From Desulfuromonadaceae bacterium UBA2294 (GTDB lineage Bacteria > Desulfobacterota > Desulfuromonadia > Desulfuromonadales > UBA2294), in contig DDWE01000008.1 in assembly GCA_002345625.1 (NCBI GenBank), positions 1-16,210 of the forward strand: a DNA stretch of 16,210 nucleotides, given 5' to 3'. The notes under the pieces are model-generated. The model was given only the letters and a program-made list of their open reading frames with translations. It was not told the DNA's origin and made no database searches. The stretch's first letter is position 1; every line of letters starts with the position of its first letter. Positions 5,424 through 11,958 of this stretch are shown piece after piece. The position numbers and the translations under genes were made by a program.

Positions 5424-8400
5424 ATGAAAATCAAACGCCTGGACATAGTTGGATTCAAGTCGTTCGTTGACCGGATGACCTTCGAGTTCCCCGAAGGGGT
5501 CGTCGGGATTGTCGGTCCGAATGGGTGTGGCAAAAGCAATATCGTTGATGCGATCTGCTGGGTCATGGGGGAGCAGAATGCTCGAAAATTGCGCGGTCGG
5601 GTGATGGAAGACATCATCTTTGGCGGTAGTGAATCGCGCAAACCTTTAGGCTTGGCTGAGGTCTCCCTGACTTTCAGTAACGAGGATGGTCTGGCACCTG
5701 CGGCTTTTCGTGATTACGCCGAGATTGTCGTCACCCGCCGGCTTTATCGAAATGGTGATAGCGAATACCTGATCAATAAGACCGCCTGCCGCCTGCTCGA
5801 CATCACCGAGCTGTTCATGGATACCGGTGTTGGTGCCAAAGCATATTCTATTATTGAACAGGGCCGAATCGGCATGGTGCTCAACTCCAAACCGGAGGAG
5901 CGCCGTTTTTTGATCGAAGAGGCCGCCGGTGTTACGAAGTTCAAGTCGCGCAAGAAGTCGGCACTGCGCAAAATCGAGGCGACGCGACACAACCTAGAAC
6001 GTCTCAATGACATCATCAGCGAAGTGCGCCGTCAGACCGCTAATCTGAAACGGCAGGCGCGTAAGGCTGAACGTTTTCGCGAGCTGCGTGATGAACTGCG
6101 CACTATAGAGCTGCGCCTGGCCAGCGAGCGCTATCGGGAGATGCTCGGTAATTTTGAGGAGAGAGCGAGCCAGGAGCGTGGACTGCAGGTGCAGGCTGAA
6201 GGGAAGTCGGCGGCTCTGGCTGAACAGGAAACCGTTCTGGAACAGACGCGTCTCGAACAGTCTGTTCATGAGCGCGAAGTCGCCGAGGTCCAGGAGCAGG
6301 TCTACCGTTTGACCGCAGAACTGCAGAAAATTGAGTCGACGATCGCCGGGAACGACAAAGAGATGGAGTTGCTTATCCGGCAGAAGGAACGGCAAGCCAC
6401 TGACATGGGCGAGGTCGCCGCCCGCCTGGAACAACTGAATCAGGAAGAAGCTGCGGTGCAGTTGGGCCTCGGTGCTTTTCGTGATGAATTGGCGGCGGAG
6501 GAACGCCGGCAACTTGCGGCCGAACTGGTATTAACTGAGGTCGCCGAAAACGAAGCAGAACGCAGCCGGCAACTGGAGACTGTTCGCAACGCGCTTTATC
6601 AGATGCTGGGTGAGATGACCCGTTACAGTGCTCAGAAGGATGAGGCGACCCGCCGTCTTCAGACCCTGGATCAGCTCACGGAAAAAAATCATGCTGAAGT
6701 TATACAATTACGTCATGGACACGAAGAAGCGCAGCGGCAAGGGGAAGTCCTTTCATCGGCCCTTCAGCAGATCCGTGGCAATCGCGACACGCTTGAACAA
6801 CGTCGCTCCGCTCTGGATCTGCGTCGTCAAGAGCTCTCTGATTTTAGCGAAGAGAATGAAGCGCAACTCCTTGAACGGCGCGAGGAACTCAATCGTCATG
6901 GTGCCCGCCTGGAGTCGCTGCGGCAAATAGAGAAGAGTTTGGAGGGGTACGGCGGTGGCGTCCGCGAACTCCTTGGGGACGAGCGTTTTGGTCAGCGCTT
7001 TGTCGGTGTCCTGGCTGATCGGCTGGATGTCCCGGCTCGGCTGGAAGCCGCTGTCGAGGCGGTCCTTGGCGACCGGTTGCAGGGTTTGCTGGCGCTGCCG
7101 GCCGTTGCCCGGGATGCGATGACCTTTTTGCAACAGAAACAAGCTCGCTGCACCTTTGTTCTCCCCGGGTTTTCATCTTTGCCGATCGCGTCCTTGCCTG
7201 GGACACCGTTGCTTGAACTGATTCGTGTACGCGACGATGCGCCGATTGTGCAGGCTCTGCTTTGCGGGGTTGCTCTGGTCGACGATCTGGCCCCGTATCT
7301 GGACGGTGGGGTTCCCGTTGGTGCTACGTTGGTGACGGAGGCCGGTGAGACCTTAACGGCGCGGGGTGAACTGACCGGTGGGGCCGGGGATGCACTGGAA
7401 CACGGCCTGTTGCACAAAAAACGTGAAATAAAGGAACTGGACGGTATGGTGGCGACCCTGACCACCACCGTCAGCGCATTGCAGGCTCAGCGAGAAGAGT
7501 TGCGAACCGTTTTGACAGCTACGGTTGACGAGCAGCGGCAAGTGGAAGCTGATTTGCACCAAAATGCGTTGCAGGCCGTCGATCGCGAAAAAGATCTGGC
7601 CGGTCGCCTGCAGGAGGCTGAGCGATTTCGCGATCGACTGGAGGTGCTCAGTCTGGAAGAGAGTCAACTGCACGAAGAGCATGAAGAATTGCGCCGGCTG
7701 CTATCTGATTCTGCCCAATTACTCGATGAGCGCCTCGCACAGAAAGTCGGTCAGGAGTCGGAAGTGCAGCAGTTGCAGGTGACACTGCAGGAGTTGCGAC
7801 AAGCGCGTGAGGCTGCGGCTGCCGAGGTGACAACCCTGAAAGTGTCGGTTGCCAGCTATCGTGAGCGTGAGGAGGGTGGCCGCCAGAGTCTGGCCCGTTT
7901 TGCCCAGATGCGTCAGGACCTGCAATCACGTTCTGCGTCCTTGCAGCAGCAGCAAGTCGAGGCTGAAGCATCGTGTCAGCGTCTGCAGAAGGAGAACGAA
8001 CGCCACCGGGTAGAATTGGCGTTGTTGTTCGAAAGGCGAGGCACTTTATCCGATCGGGTCAACGCCCTGCGCGACATTTTTGAGACCGGACGTGGAAAAA
8101 TAGATCAGCTCGATGTTGTGCTGAAGGAGTTGCGCAGTGAAGTCACGCGGCTAAATGGGGCTCTGGCGGAAGTGCAACTGGCGGGGCGCGAACTTCGCCT
8201 TGAAGCCGAGCATTTGTGTGAAAGCATGTTGGAACGCCACCGGGTTGATCTGCGTGACTATAAACCGCCATCAGACAGCTGGGATCGGGGAGGAAGTTCC
8301 ACCCGGATCAGCAGCCTGCGCAGTCAGATTGAAGCGATGGGGGAGGTCAATCTGACGGCGATCGAAGAGTTTCAGGAACTTGAACAGCGCTTAACCTTTC

Positions 8401-8936
8401 TGGTTGCACAACAGGATGATCTGCAGCGATCCCTCGCTGGATTGCAGGCTGCGATCAGTAAAATCAACAAAACAACCCGTCGCCGTTTTCGTGAGACCTT
8501 CGATCTGGTCAACATCAAATTCCAGGAGCTGTTCCCGCGGCTGTTCAGGGGGGGGAAGGCGATCCTTCGCCTGACCGACGAGGACGACCTTCTGGAGACC
8601 GGAATTGAAATTGATGCCCAGCCCCCTGGTAAAAAACTGCAAAACGTGACCCTGCTTTCCGGCGGTGAAAAGGCGTTGACTGCCGTCGCGCTGATATTCT
8701 CTATTTTCATGATTAAACCATCACCTTTTTGTTTGCTCGATGAAGTCGATGCCCCCCTCGATGATGCCAATATCGGCCGGTTTAATGAATTGGTGCGCGA
8801 GATGTCGGCGATTTCGCAATTCATCCTCATTACACACAACAAGCGGACCATGGAGATTGCTGATATGTTGTACGGCGTCACGATGGAAGAGCCCGGTGTC
8901 TCCAAGACGGTCTCCGTTCGGCTCAACGAGTATTAA
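5424..8936 (+). CDS. smc: Chromosome segregation protein SMC
   Basis: A 1170-residue SMC ATPase, the core of bacterial condensin, which with ScpA and ScpB loads on DNA and extrudes loops to organise and segregate sister origins. The N-terminal head carries Walker A GPNGCGKS (residues 31-38). The C-terminal head carries the ABC signature LLSGGEKAL (S1079), Walker B CLLDEVDAP (D1106, catalytic E1107) and the H-loop ITHNKR. Two long coiled-coil arms (about 165-500 and 665-1000, dense in E/Q/R/L) flank a hinge at about 505-655, with GYGGGVREL at its start and ARGELTGGAG near its end. ATG 5424 is chosen because MKIKRLDIVGFKSF is the usual SMC N-terminus; TTG 5415 is also in frame. No ribosome site is clear. 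It heads the run toward ftsY, echoing the smc-ftsY order of Firmicutes. scpA and scpB are not in the window. Confidence 0.97.
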   Translation: MKIKRLDIVGFKSFVDRMTFEFPEGVVGIVGPNGCGKSNIVDAICWVMGEQNARKLRGRVMEDIIFGGSESRKPLGLAEVSLTFSNEDGLAPAAFRDYAEIVVTRRLYRNGDSEYLINKTACRLLDITELFMDTGVGAKAYSIIEQGRIGMVLNSKPEERRFLIEEAAGVTKFKSRKKSALRKIEATRHNLERLNDIISEVRRQTANLKRQARKAERFRELRDELRTIELRLASERYREMLGNFEERASQERGLQVQAEGKSAALAEQETVLEQTRLEQSVHEREVAEVQEQVYRLTAELQKIESTIAGNDKEMELLIRQKERQATDMGEVAARLEQLNQEEAAVQLGLGAFRDELAAEERRQLAAELVLTEVAENEAERSRQLETVRNALYQMLGEMTRYSAQKDEATRRLQTLDQLTEKNHAEVIQLRHGHEEAQRQGEVLSSALQQIRGNRDTLEQRRSALDLRRQELSDFSEENEAQLLERREELNRHGARLESLRQIEKSLEGYGGGVRELLGDERFGQRFVGVLADRLDVPARLEAAVEAVLGDRLQGLLALPAVARDAMTFLQQKQARCTFVLPGFSSLPIASLPGTPLLELIRVRDDAPIVQALLCGVALVDDLAPYLDGGVPVGATLVTEAGETLTARGELTGGAGDALEHGLLHKKREIKELDGMVATLTTTVSALQAQREELRTVLTATVDEQRQVEADLHQNALQAVDREKDLAGRLQEAERFRDRLEVLSLEESQLHEEHEELRRLLSDSAQLLDERLAQKVGQESEVQQLQVTLQELRQAREAAAAEVTTLKVSVASYREREEGGRQSLARFAQMRQDLQSRSASLQQQQVEAEASCQRLQKENERHRVELALLFERRGTLSDRVNALRDIFETGRGKIDQLDVVLKELRSEVTRLNGALAEVQLAGRELRLEAEHLCESMLERHRVDLRDYKPPSDSWDRGGSSTRISSLRSQIEAMGEVNLTAIEEFQELEQRLTFLVAQQDDLQRSLAGLQAAISKINKTTRRRFRETFDLVNIKFQELFPRLFRGGKAILRLTDEDDLLETGIEIDAQPPGKKLQNVTLLSGGEKALTAVALIFSIFMIKPSPFCLLDEVDAPLDDANIGRFNELVREMSAISQFILITHNKRTMEIADMLYGVTMEEPGVSKTVSVRLNEY

Positions 8937-8941
8937 ATATT

Positions 8942-9301
8942 ATGTCTTTTCAAAAGATACTGGGAGAACTGGTTGACCGTTTGCCCGATGCCCTCGGTGT
9001 GATACTGGCCGACTGGGAAGGGGAGGCGGTCGATCAGGTTTCGCGCATCGGTGACTATGAAATCAAGGTGATCGCTGCACACAAGGGGATTATTCTGACC
9101 AACATGCGTCAGGCGATGCGTGACCTTGACAGTGATGCGCTGGAAGAGATTATCGTGACCACCGAACGCTCACAGACCCTGATTTTACCCGTGACACAGG
9201 ATTACTATCTGGTGCTGAGTCTGAAGCGGAGTGAGACGTTCGGTCGAGCCTTGTTCGAAGCCCGGCGTGCGATTTTCCAGCTGCGGCGCGAAATTGCCTG
9301 A
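8942..9301 (+). CDS. Small roadblock/LC7-domain protein
   Basis: A 119-residue protein that is a single roadblock/LC7 (MglB-like) alpha-beta domain. It opens with an amphipathic helix (FQKILGELVDRLPD). The usual first strand follows, where a residue is judged as self-activity (ALGVILADWEGEAVDQV), then a long helix, a strand pair (IIVTTERSQTLILPV, YYLVLSLKRS) and a final helix (ALFEARRAIFQLRREI). Roadblock proteins dimerise and in bacteria often regulate small Ras-like GTPases, MglB on MglA being the known case. There is no mglA gene here. The start lies five bases after the smc stop with no ribosome site, so translation is probably coupled to smc, and ftsY follows 48 bp later. A role with SMC or with the FtsY GTPase is conceivable but is inference only. 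Family assignment is by pattern, moderately sure. Confidence 0.8.
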   Translation: MSFQKILGELVDRLPDALGVILADWEGEAVDQVSRIGDYEIKVIAAHKGIILTNMRQAMRDLDSDALEEIIVTTERSQTLILPVTQDYYLVLSLKRSETFGRALFEARRAIFQLRREIA

Positions 9302-9349
9302 AGTTCCTGTCTGACCGTAACGACTATTTTCTGATAAAGGTTATCTCAG

Positions 9350-10540
9350 ATGCCATCATGGTTTGCCAGTCTGCTGAATCCGCTGTTGCAAATTCTTTCG
9401 ACCCTCGGGGTTCCCGAAGAATCAGGTCCGATTGTTGCCTTGATCCTCCTCTACCTTTTTGTCACGCTGTTGATCATATCTTTGCTTTTTTTGATTTGGC
9501 GTGTATCACGTCGTGGGCGAGCAGAGGCGGTTCGCCAGCCAGAACCAAAACAAGATGGAACGGCGGCGGTTTCAGCTGAAGACGAATCGCCGGTGACGCC
9601 GGTGCCTGTTGTGCAACCAGTTGCAGTCGGTAGTTTGCACAGCGGATTACGTAAAACGGCGGCATCGTTGATTGGGCGTCTGGAGGGGGTGTTTGGTGGG
9701 CGACACACTCTTCGCTCTGAGCAACTGGAAGAACTGGAAGAGATCCTGATAACGGCAGATTTTGGCATGGCGACAACACAGACGCTGGTAGCGGCACTTG
9801 AGAAGCGTTTTGCCGGGACGGATGCTGAGTCGTCTGCCATTTATCAGGTTCTGCAAGAAGAAATTTGCCTTTTGCTGCAGGCGGCGAATCCGCCGTCCGT
9901 AACTCAGCTTGTCACACCAGAAGTGATTATGGTGGTTGGTGTTAATGGGGTCGGCAAAACGACAACCATTGGCAAATTGGCCAGCCGCTTTGTACGTGAG
10001 GGGCAAAAGGTTTTGTTGGCTGCTGGGGACACCTTTCGGGCTGCTGCCGCTGAGCAGTTGAGCGTTTGGGCTGAGCGGTCCGGCGCTGGAATTGTGCGGC
10101 ATGACGATGGGGGTGACCCGGCGGCTGTTGCATTTGACGCTGTACAGGCCGCTGTCGCACGCAAGGTTGATCTGTTAATTGTCGATACGGCTGGGCGCCT
10201 GCACACCAAAACCAACCTGATGGAAGAGTTGAAAAAGGTCCAGCGTGTTCTCGACCGGGCGGTGCCGGGAGCCCCGCATCGGACGCTGCTGGTTGTTGAT
10301 GCCACCACTGGGCAGAATGCTTTAGTCCAGGCCCGTCTGTTTAACGAAGCCGTTGGTGTTGATGGTATCGTGCTGACTAAGCTCGATGGCACGGCTCGCG
10401 GGGGAATTGCCGTTGCGATTGCCGCTGAGTTGAAGATACCGGTCTGCTTTGTCGGTGTTGGCGAAGGGGTAGAGGACTTGCGCCCTTTCAACGCCGAGGT
10501 CTTTGCTGAGGCACTTTTCAGCGCCGACGAAGCCGCTTGA
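9350..10540 (+). CDS. ftsY: Signal recognition particle receptor FtsY with N-terminal membrane segment
   Basis: A 396-residue SRP GTPase receptor, which docks ribosome-SRP complexes at the inner membrane for co-translational insertion. Residues about 28-50 are a clear transmembrane helix (IVALILLYLFVTLLIISLLF) followed by a basic RVSRRGR, then a short charged linker to about residue 95. The four-helix N domain follows (about 97-180). The G domain has G1 GVNGVGKT (197-204), the DTFRAAAAEQL insertion-box motif, G3 DTAGR (D279), G4 TKLD (343-346) and the closing GVGEGVEDLRPF. E. coli FtsY instead has a long acidic A domain and no true membrane span. The ribosome site AAAGG lies nine bases before ATG 9350. 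It sits between the roadblock protein and the zapB-like/zapA pair. Its stop codon is overlapped by a promoter for the next genes. Confidence 0.97.
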   Translation: MPSWFASLLNPLLQILSTLGVPEESGPIVALILLYLFVTLLIISLLFLIWRVSRRGRAEAVRQPEPKQDGTAAVSAEDESPVTPVPVVQPVAVGSLHSGLRKTAASLIGRLEGVFGGRHTLRSEQLEELEEILITADFGMATTQTLVAALEKRFAGTDAESSAIYQVLQEEICLLLQAANPPSVTQLVTPEVIMVVGVNGVGKTTTIGKLASRFVREGQKVLLAAGDTFRAAAAEQLSVWAERSGAGIVRHDDGGDPAAVAFDAVQAAVARKVDLLIVDTAGRLHTKTNLMEELKKVQRVLDRAVPGAPHRTLLVVDATTGQNALVQARLFNEAVGVDGIVLTKLDGTARGGIAVAIAAELKIPVCFVGVGEGVEDLRPFNAEVFAEALFSADEAA

Positions 10541-10565
10541 CTTCAAACCGGGCTTTTTCTATACT
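10537..10565 (+). promoter_or_regulatory. Sigma-70 promoter for the zapB-like/zapA/6S RNA unit
   Basis: TTGACT (10537-10542, 5/6) and TATACT (10560-10565, 5/6) are separated by exactly 17 bases, the best promoter match in the window apart from the rRNA promoter. The -35 box overlaps the ftsY stop codon. Transcription would start near 10572, about 18 bases before the GTG of the next gene. Confidence 0.7.
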
Positions 10566-10589
10566 TTCCACATATTTTGGAAGGGTTCT

Positions 10590-10781
10590 GTGGACGAGGA
10601 TATCGTCACCAAACTGGAAGGAAGAATCGCAGAGTTGATCGACTGTCTGTCCCAGCTGACGGTTGAGAATGCTCGGTTGCGTCGCGCTCAAAAAGGTTAT
10701 TTGGACGAGCGCAAACGTTGCCGGCAGGAGCTGGATGCGGTTCTTGACAAGCTGGATCGACTGACTCGAGGTGCCTCGTGA
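10590..10781 (+). CDS. Small ZapB-like coiled-coil protein
   Basis: A 63-residue acidic/basic helix predicted to be almost wholly coiled coil, with heptad-spaced leucines from LEGRIAELIDCLSQL through ENARLRR to LDAVLDKLDRL. The chosen start is GTG 10590, with GGAAGGG four bases before it. A longer frame beginning at 10503 lies inside ftsY and has no support. The stop overlaps the zapA start in a GTGA, so the two are translationally coupled. Small coiled-coil proteins in this position, directly ahead of zapA, are commonly annotated as ZapB-like, and ZapB in E. coli bridges ZapA to the division apparatus. Sequence this short and low in complexity cannot prove homology. The pairing with zapA is the main evidence for a division role. 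Confidence 0.75.
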   Translation: MDEDIVTKLEGRIAELIDCLSQLTVENARLRRAQKGYLDERKRCRQELDAVLDKLDRLTRGAS

Positions 10782-11065
10782 AGAGTGTGACCCGAGTAAC
10801 GATTCTCGGTAGTGACTATGTCGTACGCTCGGATGCTTCGGCTGTTGATATTCAGCAAGTGGCGGATTTTGTTAATGAGCGTATCGAGGATGTCCTCGCC
10901 TCAGGTCGTGGTGCCGATACCCTAGGCGCTGTGGTATTGACCCTGCTGAATGTTGCTGGCGAACATCTCCGTTTAAGGGAAAGCGGTGGCGTCGTCGCGA
11001 TGGAGCAACGTTTGGAGCATCTTCTGGCCAGGGTTGAAGACGCCCTGCCGGGAAAGCTTCGCTAA
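10778..11065 (+). CDS. zapA: Cell division protein ZapA
   Basis: A 95-residue ZapA family protein. The N-terminal beta-strand pair (SVTRVTILGSDYVVRSD) precedes the helix DIQQVADFVNERIEDVL. A long C-terminal helix (LLNVAGEHLRLRES to the end) would form the coiled-coil tetramer. ZapA binds and bundles FtsZ protofilaments at the Z-ring. The start is GTG 10778 within the GTGA overlap with the preceding gene; there is no separate strong ribosome site. Downstream come a 6S RNA gene and ygfA, the same zapA-ssrS-ygfA order as in E. coli, which strengthens the call. The RNA's closing stem begins within the zapA stop codon. Confidence 0.92.
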   Translation: MKSVTRVTILGSDYVVRSDASAVDIQQVADFVNERIEDVLASGRGADTLGAVVLTLLNVAGEHLRLRESGGVVAMEQRLEHLLARVEDALPGKLR

Positions 11066-11234
11066 CATCTCTGTACGGAGAGTTGAGATAGATTGGCTGC
11101 TGACTACGCTCCCTTTGCGGGGGTGATCGGTTCTCTAACCGAAGCATAAAGGATCAACCCATGCAGATGTTTTTCTGCGGGATGAACAATCAGGCGTTTG
11201 ACGCAAAGTGGTCTCCTCGTACGACGCAGGTGTT
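11064..11234 (+). ncRNA. ssrS: 6S RNA (candidate; ends estimated from the closing stem)
   Basis: 6S RNA mimics an open promoter and binds sigma-70 RNA polymerase. Position supports it: it lies between zapA and the 5-formyltetrahydrofolate cyclo-ligase gene, where ssrS sits in E. coli. Structure also supports it. A long-range closing stem can be drawn by hand: AACATCT (11064-11070) with AGGTGTT (11228-11234, one G-U pair), GTAC (11073-11076) with GTAC (11219-11222), and GGAGA (11077-11081) with TCTCC (11212-11216). An inner arm pairs GGGTGATCGGTT (11121-11132) with AACC (11137-11140), GATC (11152-11155) and ACCC (11157-11160). Another pairs GCAGA (11163-11167) with TCTGC (11174-11178). The implied length of about 171 bases is close to known 6S RNAs. 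No -10 box was found directly upstream, so it may be cut from a zapA transcript. True ends may lie some bases away. Confidence 0.75.
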
Positions 11235-11316
11235 GTGTCGATGTTGACCCTCTCTATAAATAGACTGCTTTGTGACCTGATCGAATGATCCGATAAAGCC
11301 TTTTTGCCTCCCCCGT

Positions 11317-11343
11317 CAGAGATTTGCAGGAACGGAATCTCTG
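11317..11343 (+). promoter_or_regulatory. Hairpin enclosing the ygfA ribosome site
   Basis: CAGAGATT (11317-11324) and AATCTCTG (11336-11343) are exact complements flanking an 11-base loop that contains AGGAACGG, the only plausible ribosome site. The stem ends three bases before the ATG at 11347. Folding would place the site in the loop and crowd the start codon, so it may tune translation. Confidence 0.55.
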
Positions 11344-11346
11344 CCT

Positions 11347-11958
11347 ATGTCGAAAGACATTCTTCGCCAGAAACTCTCTATTCAGCGGCGACAGCTCAGT
11401 GCTTCCGCACGTGGTCAACTCGACGCGGCAGTTCAGTCCAGGCTTGTCGCCAGCACTGCCTTTCGCGATGCAGAAACCGTGGCGCTTTATGCGTCAACGC
11501 GCTTCGAGGCAGGGACCGAGCAGATCTTTGCCGACGCGCGCCGGATGAAAAAGTGCGTTGTCTATCCGCGGGTTGTTGGCGAGAAACTTGTGTTTGTGCC
11601 GGTGACAGCGGCTTCCGATATGGGTGCGGGTGCATTTGGTATCCGCGAACCCCTTGGTGATGAATCGATTTTACTGTCGGACATTGACCTTATGTTGCTG
11701 CCGGGTCTCGCTTTCAGCCGTGATGGACATCGGCTCGGTTCCGGTCGTGGTTTTTACGATCGCACCCTTGCCGGGGCAGAACGGCCAGAAACGCTGGTCG
11801 GTTTGGCCTATGATTTTCAACTGATTGAGACTTTGCCGGATGAGGCGCACGATGTTCGCCTTGATCTACTGGTAACCGATGCACGTGTCCTCGCGTTTGC
11901 GTCGTTAATAACCCCACAACACTCTGTCGATTGTACGGAGGGAGGTTTAAAGCCGTGA
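11347..11958 (+). CDS. ygfA: 5-formyltetrahydrofolate cyclo-ligase
   Basis: A 203-residue ATP-dependent enzyme (methenyltetrahydrofolate synthetase) converting 5-formyl- to 5,10-methenyltetrahydrofolate, returning a stored folate form to one-carbon metabolism. The N-terminus has the family basic helix (KDILRQKLSIQRRQLS). The middle has VALYASTRFEAGT, MKKCVVYPRV and GAFGIREP. The nucleotide-binding end shows LLPGLAFSRDGHRLGSGRGFYD, with GSGRGFYD at 131-138. The ribosome site is AGGA about 14 bases upstream, within a hairpin loop. A weak promoter candidate (TTGTGT at 11233-11238, TATAAA at 11255-11260) lies upstream. The stop overlaps the rny start in a GTGA. Being next to 6S RNA is conserved with E. 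coli, where the same neighbour is called ygfA. Confidence 0.95.
   Translation: MSKDILRQKLSIQRRQLSASARGQLDAAVQSRLVASTAFRDAETVALYASTRFEAGTEQIFADARRMKKCVVYPRVVGEKLVFVPVTAASDMGAGAFGIREPLGDESILLSDIDLMLLPGLAFSRDGHRLGSGRGFYDRTLAGAERPETLVGLAYDFQLIETLPDEAHDVRLDLLVTDARVLAFASLITPQHSVDCTEGGLKP

Noticed and set aside
10503..10589. Upstream extension of the ZapB-like frame into ftsY
   Set aside because: It would overlap ftsY by 38 bases without a ribosome site, whereas GTG 10590 has GGAAGGG and follows the -10 box of a good promoter.
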